Source: Eublepharis macularius
Taxonomy: Eukaryota > Chordata > Lepidosauria > Squamata > Eublepharidae
Length of the DNA stretch: 64,000 bases
Assembly: GCF_028583425.1 (NCBI RefSeq)
Contig: NC_072801.1
Location: forward strand, 21,224,001-21,288,000
Direction: 5' to 3'
Shown: positions 35,601 through 45,019 of the stretch, in pieces
Numbering within the stretch: position 1 is the first letter of the stretch
Layout: each line of letters opens with the position of its first letter
Translations under genes and position numbers: made by a program
The notes under the pieces: model-generated
What the model was told of the DNA's origin: nothing
The model's input: only the letters and a program-made list of their open reading frames with translations
Databases searched by the model: none

Positions 35601-37688
35601 AAAACGTGGCATCTGGAATGTGGTGGCTGCACAACTCAAAGCTAAGCAAGATACTCTCTTGGGAAACTCATCATGCTCATCTTGCCTGAATGCTCTGGCC
35701 TGCAGTTTCCCAGCATGGGTTCACTATTGTACGTGCAGCACAAAAAAAAAAAGTGTATGCCCAGTCATCACATCTGACTATCTATGTGTGGCTTTCTTGC
35801 CTTTTCTGTATAGGAGAGTTGTAGTGTCAGTGGTCTGAAATGGCCCTTAGGATCTGATTACCATATTTGGATCCAGGGAAGAATTTACCAGCAGGTCATA
35901 TTTCTCTAGTCAACTGGGGAGGGTGTGTGTGACCTTTTCTTACTTTCTTTTTCCTAGTTAGCTGCAATCATAGTGTAGCTATCATGCTCCAAGACTCAGG
36001 ATTTTTACTTAACTGTAGACCTATTGGCAACTTTCTCATAAGATACCTCTCTCACCTGTTCCTTCTGCATATGGCATACTGATATTTAAGCAAGCATAAA
36101 ATAACCTAGCTACGGAAGATCTTTTCTCTGTACTTCAAGTTTGAATAAACTTGTGCTCATGCTGCGGCATTCCCATCTTCAGTCCCTCACATCTCCAGTT
36201 AAAGGAAGTCAGAAAGTGTTCTCTGCCTGAGACGCCAGGTTTTATTGGCCTGTTAGATTAGACAAAACTGGGCTAGGGGAAGGATTCATGGACTGGTCCA
36301 CTGTAAAGTGGCATCCTTCAGGTATCACTCAGCTTTCTGATAGCACAATTCTAGGAATGTTGAGGTGCGCATGTACAACAACATTCAAACCCACTAGAAT
36401 TTTCCCATTATATATCAGCCATTTAACAGGTTGTCTGTTTATGGGGCTAAGCCAAAGCCATGCATACTAGACTCCTTTTGCAAAATAATGCACTTAAAAA
36501 ACAAATTCACCAAGTGAGCATCAGAAATAATCTGGAGAATAAAAAGTCAAGTTGGAAACCTCATTGCTGCCATCCCTGTTTCCACTACCTGTTTTGCTAG
36601 TGTTTTTTTAATTATTGTATTTACTCAAATGCAAAACTAGGGTTTCCCCCCCCCCAGATATGCCATTAAAAAGTAAGAGAGAGGGGGTTTGTGTTAAAGC
36701 TGTGTACAAGTTACAGTGATACACAATAATAAAAAAACGTTGTGGAGAACATTTCTTACAAACAAGCTCATTTTCTTTTTGAGTAATTATGATAGAAAAT
36801 GATCTCTCTGATTCGACACATTGGCCTTTGAAATGAGCATTTCCTCACTTAAGACTACAGGCTTTGTCAATCAAATTGGTGCTGGATAGTTGTTTTCCTG
36901 GCATCTCTTAAGAGTTTTTGTGTTTAGGGGATTGTTACAACAGATGATTTATCCAATTATTTGTTATATTGGCCCATTAGTTCCCAATTTCAGCACTAGT
37001 TAGTCTGTTACATCAGATGCCGTGGGGGGGGGGTGTCTCATCTATGAAAACTTATGTTCAAATAAAACCTTATTAGCCTTCAAGGTGCCACAAGACTCCT
37101 GTTTATTTTTGAAGTTTCATGTTTAACTTCAAGAAAGATTTGGAAAAAAAATCAATTTCTTACCTGTGGGGTTTGCCCTTTATAATTTTTATGCATTGTG
37201 TATTTGTGTGTGTGTAAAGTGTTTTCAAATTGCAGCTGACATATGGTGACCCCTGGTGAAGTTTTCAAAGCATGAGACAAACAGAGATGTTTTGACATCG
37301 CCTGCTTCTGTGTAGCAACCCTGGACTTCTTTTGTGGCTTCCCATCCAAATGATAACCAGAGCCAACCTTGCTTAGTTTCTGAGATCTACAATGTTAGGC
37401 TAGCCTGGGCCATCCAGATCAGGGTATTTTAATTAGTTTTTTTTAAAAAAAAGTTTTAAGTACTAGTTATTCTCTATTGCTATGGCCATAGGTTAATGCT
37501 ATTAAGAAATTACTCTGATTCTCTAGCACTGCACAATTCAGGTACACAAACAGTCGTGCAGAGAAAGTCACAGATACATTCTCTCAGGGGAACAAAAGAC
37601 TCTGTCAAATCAGGAGTTACCTTTGCAGCTGTCCAAGCCAGCAGCGATTTCCGCATCAGTCAGGATTCCAGCGAAAGCCATGACAAAG
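26676..37688 (-). CDS. Beta-parvalbumin, complete, 109 residues
   Basis: Minus-strand exons are 37621-37681 coding (ATG at 37679-37681; exon to 37688), 33795-33927, 27928-28037 and 26676-26701 (stop TAA at 26676-26678). Lengths of 61, 133, 110 and 26 nt sum to 330 nt, or 109 residues plus stop, the standard parvalbumin length. All introns (3693, 5757 and 1226 bp, plus a 554-bp 5'UTR intron) have GT/AG ends. The protein starts [20 protein letters not shown] and ends DEFQVLVHS. The CD loop is at residues 52-63 ([12 protein letters not shown]) and the EF loop at 91-102 ([12 protein letters not shown]); both keep the acidic ligands. R76 and E82 sit where parvalbumins have a conserved salt bridge. 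It is a cytosolic Ca2+/Mg2+ buffer. Whether it is the ATH, muscle-beta or another amniote beta subtype cannot be decided here. Intron 3 is loaded with mobile elements. Confidence 0.95.
27171..27315. repeat. Fold-back element in parvalbumin intron 4
   Basis: The left arm begins ggcacaaagtc and the right arm ends gactttgtgcc. Both arms share, inverted, the blocks cacaattaaactctttgacc / ggtcaaagacttaaattgtg and cctacatgc / gcatgtagg. Arms are about 55 bp with several mismatches. No coding capacity or clear target duplication. Confidence 0.7.
28228..28551. mobile_element. Non-autonomous hAT (MITE) with long internal palindrome
   Basis: It ends in cagggcttttttt / aaaaaaagccctg terminal inverted repeats and is flanked by the 8-bp duplication aacatcac (28220-28227, 28552-28559), the hAT signature. 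Inside are 42-bp perfect arms (28378-28419 and 28435-28476) around a 15-nt loop, extended outward by imperfect arms. It lies in intron 3 of beta-parvalbumin. Confidence 0.9.
28714..29222 (+). repeat. Direct repeat copy 1 (~509 bp) flanking a LINE fragment
   Basis: It runs from tgcccagatatccgcagctg to gagctaccattca and is repeated almost unchanged at 31047-31556. By eye there are fewer than about ten differences. It carries no recognisable gene. Confidence 0.93.
29223..31046 (-). mobile_element. 5'-truncated non-LTR retrotransposon (LINE)
   Basis: The minus-strand unit ends at about 29223 with a short 3' tail (tatgccaataaaggtt near the end) and starts inside the reverse transcriptase at 31046. 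It is bordered on both sides by the ~510-bp direct repeat. The protein wording fits an APE-type LINE of the Jockey/CR1-like groups, but the clade was not settled. Confidence 0.85.
29405..30979 (-). pseudogene. LINE reverse transcriptase and C-terminal part
   Basis: Two minus-strand frames occur. 29960-30979 (339 codons) starts within the RT fingers and carries [19 protein letters not shown] (motif A), [19 protein letters not shown] (motif B), [11 protein letters not shown] (motif C, catalytic DD present), [11 protein letters not shown] and the thumb (GIPIWIQSF). 29405-29941 continues with [20 protein letters not shown] and a Cys/His region, [20 protein letters not shown]. One stop or shift separates them near 29950. 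The endonuclease is absent because the copy is 5' truncated. Confidence 0.88.
31047..31556 (+). repeat. Direct repeat copy 2 (~510 bp) flanking the LINE fragment
   Basis: Same sequence as 28714-29222 with only scattered substitutions (for example agccgg for agccag, gaaatc for gaagtc). The junction on its left contains a small repeat, gatcggtctgatcggtctg. Confidence 0.93.
31557..32293. other. Intron 3 of beta-parvalbumin; nothing recognised
   Basis: No exon, RNA or classified repeat was seen. A short (tg)n plus G run lies near 32034-32056. Confidence 0.5.
32294..32522. mobile_element. Non-autonomous hAT, tagggttgccagc family
   Basis: Terminal inverted repeats tagggttgccagc / gctggcaaccct(a) are flanked by the 8-bp duplication gcagtgcc at 32286-32293 and 32523-32530. 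The 229-bp body is partly palindromic (cctggagatct / ggagatctccag). It has no coding capacity. Confidence 0.9.
32531..32725 (+). repeat. Unclassified dispersed repeat, also at 42.4 kb
   Basis: The stretch gggatgccctctcccttgac...ctttacataggcttttaatt shares order and wording with 42445-42640. It probably derives from an old LINE. No frame remains. Confidence 0.45.
33181..33610. mobile_element. Long-TIR non-autonomous DNA transposon, ~430 bp
   Basis: The left end, tagggccaaagcagtcaatg, and the complement of the right end, tagggccaatagacaatgc, match. The inverted similarity runs about 90 bp inward (gcatttgcacg, gcagggaact). An inner palindrome surrounds the tccacatg words near 33390-33420. No coding capacity. 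A target duplication was not evident. Confidence 0.75.
34095..34220 (+). repeat. 5S-rRNA-derived SINE fragment
   Basis: The words agctcttggaagctaggcgg, ggttggcc and attaataatggga follow the internal promoter part of 5S rRNA (ctcggaagctaagcagggt, gttagtacttggatggga). It is diverged and its right side is cut by the hAT element at 34229. Confidence 0.75.
34229..34669. mobile_element. Non-autonomous hAT, cagggctcatttt family
   Basis: The ends are cagggctcattttgag and complement caggggtcatttcgtag. The flanking 8-bp duplication ggtatgag lies at 34221-34228 and 34670-34677. The interior has repeated cattttgggcc words and direct repeats of ggtgtggcatatgc. No coding capacity. Confidence 0.88.
34690..37015. 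other. Intron 2 of beta-parvalbumin; no gene seen
   Basis: No exon was recognised between 33928 and 37620. A short tRNA-SINE piece (catctccagttaaaggaa near 36188-36240) and an (aaag)-type run at 35463-35477 are present. The 117-codon stretch at 35485-35838 has no domain. Confidence 0.5.
37020..37115 (+). repeat. Repeat tail, Penelope-type terminal block
   Basis: The text tcatctatgaaaacttatgt, then attagccttcaaggtgccac and aagactcctg, is the widespread amniote tail related to the inserts at 8.9 kb and 23.6 kb. It is too short to classify firmly. Confidence 0.45.
37170..37432 (-). repeat. 5S-rRNA-derived SINE, nearly whole
   Basis: On the minus strand the 5S-like part (gatctcagaaactaagcaag, then ggttggctctggttatcatt, then tggatggga) is followed by the usual body (tagcaaccctggacttc complement, ggtgacccctgg complement). 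The 5S internal promoter region is well kept. It lies 190 bp from the first coding exon of beta-parvalbumin. Confidence 0.82.
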
Positions 37689-38242
37689 CTATGGGGAGGA
37701 GAGAGAGAGGGAGTTAGCTTGTTAAAAGGCAGATAAGAAAGTTATGATCTAATGACATTTTTTCAATGAGAGGATGAATGATGCAGGAGATCTCGGGGTA
37801 CATGGCTGTAGTTGCTGGAGCTCAAGTTAATCTCAGTGGTTCTGCAGCCCCCAGATGGGGTGGTGATTTTTCCTTGTGTCTCAGGGAGATAGCAGCAACA
37901 ACAGCAGAGACAGCCAAGATTACAGTCCAAGGCAAGGCAGCTGTTGTTCAGAGCCAGTAAGCATCATTCCTTTAAAAAATCCTGATCTTCCACCCAGATG
38001 ACTTTTTTATTCCTCCACCAGGATGGTCACGGAGTAGATTCATTTTTAAAAAAATTATTTGTTTTGTTGTTTTCTCAAAGTCGGCTTCCCAGTTTGGGGC
38101 AAAAAAAAAAAAAACCACCCCAAATTTGGGTATAAAATTATATCGCTCGATCAAGCTTGTTTGAGTCTTGATAGAGTTTCCAAGCAGTTGGATATTTTTA
38201 TGGTTTTAAGTGGTTGCCGAAGGTTGAAAGGCTTAAACTCAC

Positions 38243-38318
38243 CTTTTAAGTTGCTTCCCAAAGCTGAGAGAAGGGGGCAGAGAGAAAGAAAGATCTAAGG
38301 AGAGCTCTTCTCATAGGC
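38243..38318 (-). other. Probable untranslated exon 1 of beta-parvalbumin
   Basis: The minus strand shows a TATA box at 38344-38351. About 25-30 bp below it begins a short CT-rich leader that ends at a strong GTGAGT donor (GT complement at 38241-38242). The acceptor before the ATG exon is at 37689-37690, so intron 1 is 554 bp. The 5' boundary is inferred from TATA spacing only. Confidence 0.65.
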
Positions 38319-38343
38319 TAGTTGCTCCAGGCAGCGACCCTGT

Positions 38344-38351
38344 CTTATATA
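38344..38351 (-). promoter_or_regulatory. TATA box of beta-parvalbumin
   Basis: TATATAAG on the minus strand, flanked by C-rich sequence, lies 25-30 bp before the inferred leader exon. It matches the element in front of the oncomodulin-type paralogue. Confidence 0.68.
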
Positions 38352-38399
38352 GGGTTAAGTTAAGACCCCCCATGCCTTTTACAGAAGTCCTGGGACCAC

Positions 38400-39840
38400 G
38401 TCATTGCTCAAATGCCCCAGGGGATAAGATACTGTAGCTGACAAGACCTGCTAGCTAATCAAATTGATATTTATATCCCAGAGGAATGTACATGAGGTCG
38501 TAGACAATATAACGAAGTACTAGAGTCTTCCTCCAATCACTAGCTTCTACTGACACCCCATTAAAAATATATATATTTTAAATTTTAAAGTTGAAACCAT
38601 TTTTTAACATTTTGATTTCATCTAGTTTTCTATTAACAGATAACGCTGTAAGAGTTCGGCATTAGATTTTGGAGGCTATGTTTAATTTTAACCCAGCAAA
38701 CAAAACTACTAGATTCAGTGAGGCAACCTGGGGGAATAACAGTGTTATCCTAAGCACTTTTTGAAGTCAATGTTTTTAAGAGGGTTCTGTTTAGGATTGC
38801 ACTGCACAACAGTGTTTAGCGGATTGTTCTGCAGCAGCAGTAGATGTTAGAATTGATGGCAGTGAATTTTATCTCTTGCCCCAGAATTCTCAGATCTCAG
38901 GGTTTTTTTAAATGACATTTCCCTCTCATTTACAGACTTCCAAGATTCTTCAAAACCGGTCCACTAAGCAATAAATTCAATTAACCAAACATAGAAACCC
39001 TACACTTTATTTGGAATTACAGTTAGTAACCATTACAACAATTCAAAATTAACCAAATATTCCTACAAGTCAAATCAACACCTTTCATTCCAAATCACCC
39101 TTTTGCATGAAAATACGGATTACATTCACCTGCTTTTAAGCCCTAAATGCAATCTAAAATTTTGAAATCACACATTAATTCAACTATTCATTTTCTTGCA
39201 ATGGTCCAAACATCTTCACCAGCACCTTATTGTTGGCTATTCTCTTCTGTGATGCATCCGTGTCCCTTGTTCAGGTTTCCCAGGATACTTACCTTTGATT
39301 TCCCTCCTTTCCTCTTTCTTTTATAGTCATTCTGGCTCCTGATGAGTTGATGCATGTCAAGGTCACTAAAACCTTTTACCACCCCTTACCTAGATAATTA
39401 TTGCCTCTGGGGTGGTTGAGTGGGTGTGCTTCAGCTAGGTATCCTTTTTTGCAGGTGTGGCAGTTTCTCATTAATTTTGGAGTGACTGATAATAAATTTA
39501 TTAATATTGCAATTGCAATGTAAAAGAAAATGAAAAAAAATAATGAACAGTAAATGGATAAATATCACATTAAAATTCAATGACTTAGACATGTGCAAAA
39601 TGTTTTAAATTGCTTAATTTCTGAAAATACATCTTTCTGATATTGACCAGTTTGGATTTTTGCTTCTTCTTCTTCATCTTATTAAAAAAATAGATGATAC
39701 ATATTTCCTCTGAAACATTTTAATTAGTTGGTTAACATTTATTTCAATATTTCCACCACATTTCAGAATGTTATATTAAGAAAGATATTTCTGGGTTTTT
39801 ATTAGGAATATAGCACTATAGTACACATGGTTACACATAA
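38400..39840. other. Upstream flank of beta-parvalbumin; no gene seen
   Basis: AT-rich sequence with no recognised exon or repeat. Any enhancer here could not be identified from sequence alone. Confidence 0.45.
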
Positions 39841-39849
39841 TAATATATT

Positions 39850-40245
39850 ACACACATGATACTGCCTTATACCAAGTCAGACTGTTGGTCCATCAAGGTC
39901 AGCATTGTCTACTCAAACTGGCAGCAGCCCTCCAAGGTCTCAGACAGAAGTCATAGAATCAAAGAATCACAGAATCACAGGGTTGGAAGGGATATCTAGG
40001 GTCATCTAGTCCAACCTCTTGCACAATGTAGGACATTCATAAATACCCCCCACACACACACACACACAGTGACCCTTACTCCGTGCCCAGAAGATGGCAA
40101 AACACTAATAGGATCACTAGCCAAACTGGCCTAGGGAAAATTGCTACCTGACCCACATCACTCGTTATTTGGTCTTTTCAGTTGAAGATGCTGGGGTTTG
40201 AAACATGCAAAGCAGAGGCTCTTCCACGGACCCACAGCCCTCCCT
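39850..40245 (-). repeat. tRNA-derived SINE split by a CR1-like piece
   Basis: The two halves, 39850-39954 (actgccttataccaagtcag to ctcagacagaag) and about 40160-40245 (ttttcagttgaagatgctgg, catgcaaagcagaggctctt), are adjacent parts of the SINE family also found at 51.5 kb. The insert between them is the CR1-like end listed separately. Confidence 0.7.
39955..40160 (-). repeat. CR1-like LINE 3' end inserted in a SINE
   Basis: It begins with agaatca/agaatcac octamers, the CR1-type terminal repeat. It continues gggttggaagggatatctag, ggtcatctagtccaacctct and agaagatggcaaaacac, standard words of the amniote CR1 3' end. A (ca)n run lies at 40050-40069. Confidence 0.72.
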
Positions 40246-43200
40246 GTGTGGAAGCAGCCATGTGTTCCTCTCACATGACTCTGACTAAATTGTGCTTTTA
40301 GTCAGAGTCAACCATTTTTTTTCTTGCTGGAGATATGAAGGGAAAACCACCTACTTCCCTGTGTGGTGGAACTGCCCAAATGCTTATATATATGATGATA
40401 ACGTGATATTTCTCAGGCTTTGGGAAACTGGGTCCCCCTTTTGGACTTCCTTCATCTTTTGGCCTCCTTAACCCAAACCCAATAATTTGTTTCACACTTT
40501 GAGCTCATGAACAGTGACAAGCAGCCACTGGCCATTTCTGCGCTATATTGCAGACTGGGATACTAATTCAACTCTAGCATATAAAAAGTGGAATAAGACA
40601 TCTCTGACCCCCTTCCTCCTAAAACAACACGCAGGAAACTATTCCTAGAACAAAATGCATGTGTTTCCTTTTCTCCAAATCAAGTTAGAATGATGTATGC
40701 ACTGGAATGGCCGTGTCCACATAAACAAAATAAATGAGGATCAATATGGATCTGCCGTGAGATGTTAGAGCCATCTGGGTCTCAGCTGGTGGGGGACAGG
40801 AAGGTTCCACACACCTCATTATCCTATACTTTCCTGGAACTTTTCAGCATCTTTTATGTTGTCCGTTTAGAACTGGAATTAAGATCATAAATGTAATTGG
40901 TAGAGAGTGTACTGTTTTATACCTGAGTAGTAATGGGCAATTCAGATACTGAGTTGTTGTGTCCCAATATCTTTCCCCCCCAGTCTCTTCTAAGTCCCCC
41001 CATGTTAAAGCCCCTGTGTCACATGATTTTTGTCTATACAGGTCTCTGATCATCAGCAAAGCCTTTTTGGTGGTCCAAAGGGATCCTCTCCTTACTTTTT
41101 CACAGGTGGAAAAGCTGGTCGGATCCATCCCACTATCCCTTTGTAGTTCTTTCAGGGGCAGCACTACAGTTTTATGGGAGATAATAACTGCATGGCCAGT
41201 GAAGGCTAGAGAAGGGCACCTAAACTTATAGTACCCCAGAGTTTTCCAGGGGAGCACACGGCTTCTGACCGGGCTGATACTTCAAGTCAGAGAGGCAGCT
41301 CAGATTGCACTCAAAATGTGGCAAGAGTGGCAACTTAAATCCAGACTTCAGCCTTACCAACTCCTAGCACCAGGCGTGCTTTAGTACTCCAGCTTTGATC
41401 CACAAATAAGTCAGATTGTTTGATGCTAGGGTTGTTTGGCTCCTTCATTTTCCTGGCTTCATCTTAACTGACCCCTGTGGATTAAGCTGTTTGCCTGCTT
41501 CCCTGCTTGCAACTTTTCCTGGCAGTAAAGGGGTTTGTGCTTATCTAAGAAGGACAGCTGGGGGCATGCCAGAAGTATGTCAACTTTTTGAGAAGGAACT
41601 CCCTGTACCTCTTCTGGCTCCAAGTCAGGCCATTCCAGAGCTTCAACCGCTTAAATATTGCCTCTAGCTTAGAGATGAAAACATGGCAAGATCCCTTGCT
41701 ATAATTTAGAATTTTGGTGTTGGAACTGCATGACCCAGAGGTGTTTAAAAATTAGTACAATTCCTTTCCAGGAAGTGTAGGCTTTGACAGTTAATTTGTT
41801 TATCAAGAACATTAAATCTGCTCTGTGCTTGCAGAAGTCCAAGGTTTCAGAAATGCTTCTTCAGGCATTACTATAGATGTATGTACATCCTAGTAAAGGT
41901 CCAGGAATTACTTGCCTTTGCTCAAGAAGCTGGGGGAACCAACAATAATTTCTCAAATCCAAGTTGGGGGGAGGAGCAACACAGAACCTTTGCCTGCAAC
42001 TAAGAGGAATGATCCTGTATGTTTTGATTTCCCAGCCAGGGAGAAGTTAGAAGGTGGAAGATCCATGGACCATTTTTTACACCTTTAGCGGTGGCTGCAT
42101 GGAACCTCAAATCTAGGCAGGAAGGATCAACCCTTCATTTACATGATATGGTCCCTGTCTGCCCTTTGGGGAGAAAGTACAGACATCTACTTAGTGCTTG
42201 TATCCCCTCCCCCACATTTCTGTAGGGTAAGCAGCACTTCCAAAGGGGCTGAGGAAAGCACCCTTGCCCATGCGGCATGGCTTCAGTTGAATCCCCATAT
42301 TTCTGCAACGTAAGGACCCTTTGATACTGTCTAGCTGTGAGTTTAGATCTTCTTCTCAGGCCCTGATCTCAGTGTTCCTACCTGCAGAGGTGAGGCAGAT
42401 AGCATTCTGAGAACAGCCTTTGCAGGGCTGGCACTTGGCCTTTGGAAAGCCCCCTTCCTTGAGGTTCTCCTGGCACCTATCCTTAGGCACTAGTCAAAAC
42501 AATTCTTTTTACCTAGGCTTTTAATTTAAGTGTTCTGTTTTTCTTTTCCTTACTGTTTTCATGGTCTGCTTCTAGCCCAGTGGTATTTTTATAGATACCA
42601 TTTCAGACTTCTTAATGCAGTTTTAAATGTCTCATTTTAATGTTGGTAATTTTATGGTGGTTGTTTTTACTATTTTATATGTGGGAGCTGTCTCGAGCAG
42701 GTCCCCGGAGAGGCAACATACGTACATTCTAAAACACGAATGCGGTTTAAAAATTAGCAGCAAAGACATTTGCAGATCTCCTATTGCCATGTTGTCTGAA
42801 ATTGGGAAGACTTCTGAAATCTTCTATGGCCTTTAGTAAGTTCTCAAGGTATAGAGCAGGCTGATTTCTCTCCCTCCCCGCATTCTTGCCTTCAGCTATC
42901 ACCTGTTCTCAACATTCCATAACCTCCTGGACATTTTTGTATGGATGCAGTTCTTTTTCTTTGGGTGAATTTACAAATTCCTGTTTACTTTCAGCATGCC
43001 CTAGAGAGTACTCCATGTATGTAGAAACATTTACCTTGTCTGTGGGTGGCCCTGTTGAACTAAAGGATGTTATCTACTTTACTGGTAGGAGGAATATCAG
43101 TTTTAATGTAGATATAGGCATTCCATTTATCTTCCCTTTCTGAAGCCAAGCAAACCTTCAAGGCAAATTTTTTTAAGCACGTGTGAATAAGCAAAACTCA

Positions 43201-43619
43201 GTTATGTGATTTGCTTACAATATGCCAATAGGTGGCACCAGAGGAAGATAAGTTCCATAAAGAAAATCCACTGTCTACCTTGCTCCATTATCTAAAGTTA
43301 TCTTCTGTCAAGCCTGTTTATTGTTGAGTTCTTGCTACCGCAGTCTATGGTGTAATGTTTGTATGCAAGTCGCCTCCACTTACTTTATTCAGCCTGCACT
43401 GACTTTACTTCAAAATATGCCTCTGGTGTCCCCTCCAATTCCTCTTAAAACATGTAAGTAATCCCCATGTATGCTATTGTGGGGGAAATTTATAAATACC
43501 AATGTTACTCAACACAACAATGTGCCCTTTTTCATGTTGAATGCATTTATTAAGGATGGTACATGAGTTAGAGACATGAACCCCAGAAATAGATCAACAG
43601 AGGCTTCCTAAATCCTATA
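40246..43619. other. Intergenic; no gene recognised
   Basis: Open stretches such as 40844-41257 (minus) and 42886-43143 (plus) have no recognisable domain. At 42445-42640 there is a diverged copy of the repeat at 32531-32725. Confidence 0.45.
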
Positions 43620-43660
43620 AACTCCCTCCCTCTCCCTCCCTCTCTCTGTCTCTCTCTCAA
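43620..43660 (+). repeat. Pyrimidine (ctccct)n low-complexity tract
   Basis: Tandem ctccctcc, then ctctctgtctctctctc. Confidence 0.85.
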
Positions 43661-43697
43661 AACACATAAAAGAGATCATTATGTCATTGGCTACCCA

Positions 43698-43990
43698 GGA
43701 GAGCCAGTTTGGAGTAGTGAGTAACTAAAGCCTTGATCAGCAACTTGTTTTGTTAGATAGTCCACTCACAAAGTGGTATATTGGCTGTAGGTCTTCTGTT
43801 TGGCTTAGGGACCACACCACTCCTGGGATGTGGGAAATCCATGCTGACACATCCACATTCAGAGCCTTATGCCTCACTATTTCTCACTCTGACCTCTGTC
43901 TTAAGATTTTTGTGAGGTGAAATGCCATTCTGAACCTTGAATTGCCTTGGAGAAGGAGGTGGCATACTAATAACAAAATACGCACATTAA
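43698..43990 (+). repeat. Degenerate tRNA-derived SINE
   Basis: The head agagccagtttggagtagtg is A-box-like, and the tail tttgtgaggtgaaatgcc...ggagaaggaggtggcatac matches the end of squamate tRNA SINEs. The middle is diverged or inserted into. Confidence 0.5.
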
Positions 43991-45019
43991 ATTAGTCAAG
44001 TAAACCACTAAGAAGGCAAGTGCAAAACTGTGGCTCTGAGTTTTCAACCTCACCATTCAGAGAATTCCTATTCAGCCAAGAATAGGTTTATTTTAGTATC
44101 TCATTCCAAGAAATAAATCCAACCCATGGCTCCTTTGGCTTACCCTGCTGACCCCGTCTCTCTCGGCTCCTCTACAAGTCTCTCTCCCTCACTGTGTGAA
44201 ATGTTCTAGTGTTTTTTTGAGACTGCTGTGGTAAAACTGTCCCACGTGGGTTGGCTGTTAATTCAAAGAAGAAACTTTACCAGTCTGGGTGTGAGTTTGG
44301 AAATGACTATCCCCATATCCTCTTTCCCTTTCTATGCTCTCCTCCTCCTCGCTGAAACCTTTCAGAATGAGTTTACTTCTCCTGTTAGCCAGTGGCTTCT
44401 CTTAGCCTGGGTAGCACCCACATCTTCTATAGAGATGGGTACGAACAAAAAAAAAATGAACGTGATGTTCGTTGTTCGTTGCCATCCATGAACAGGGACT
44501 CACGAACAACCACGAACATGACCCTGTTCACGAACATGTTTGTGGTTGGATGTTCGAGGGGGGCCAGCAGGCTCTGCTCCAGCCATCATCCAAGTTTGGT
44601 CAAGATCCCTACCGCTTCAATCCTAGAAACCTGACCTGAGCAGGCAGCAGGAAAGGTACCAATAATAAATAATAGTTTGGCTCCAGAGCCTGGCAGCAGC
44701 CCTGGAACCTGAAGGGGTAGGTCCCTATCCCACCGCATACAAAGAAAATTCAAGTTCACTGTCCATCTTCTGTGCAGCCCCACATGGGACTGCGCCTGCG
44801 CAGGCCTGCCGACCAGATTTTTCTTTTCTAGCCAACGTCCACTAGGGGGCGCACGTACACACCAATGCGCATGCGCGGCTTTTCCCGCCCGAGCGACATT
44901 GGGCGACATCGCCCCCTTCCCCTCAGTTTCTTCTTTGCCACCGACCGGTGAAGATCTAGCTGTCCGCTGTGAGAAGAAACGCCATTTGAGAGAGAGATCG
45001 TTCATTCTTTCTGTCAAGT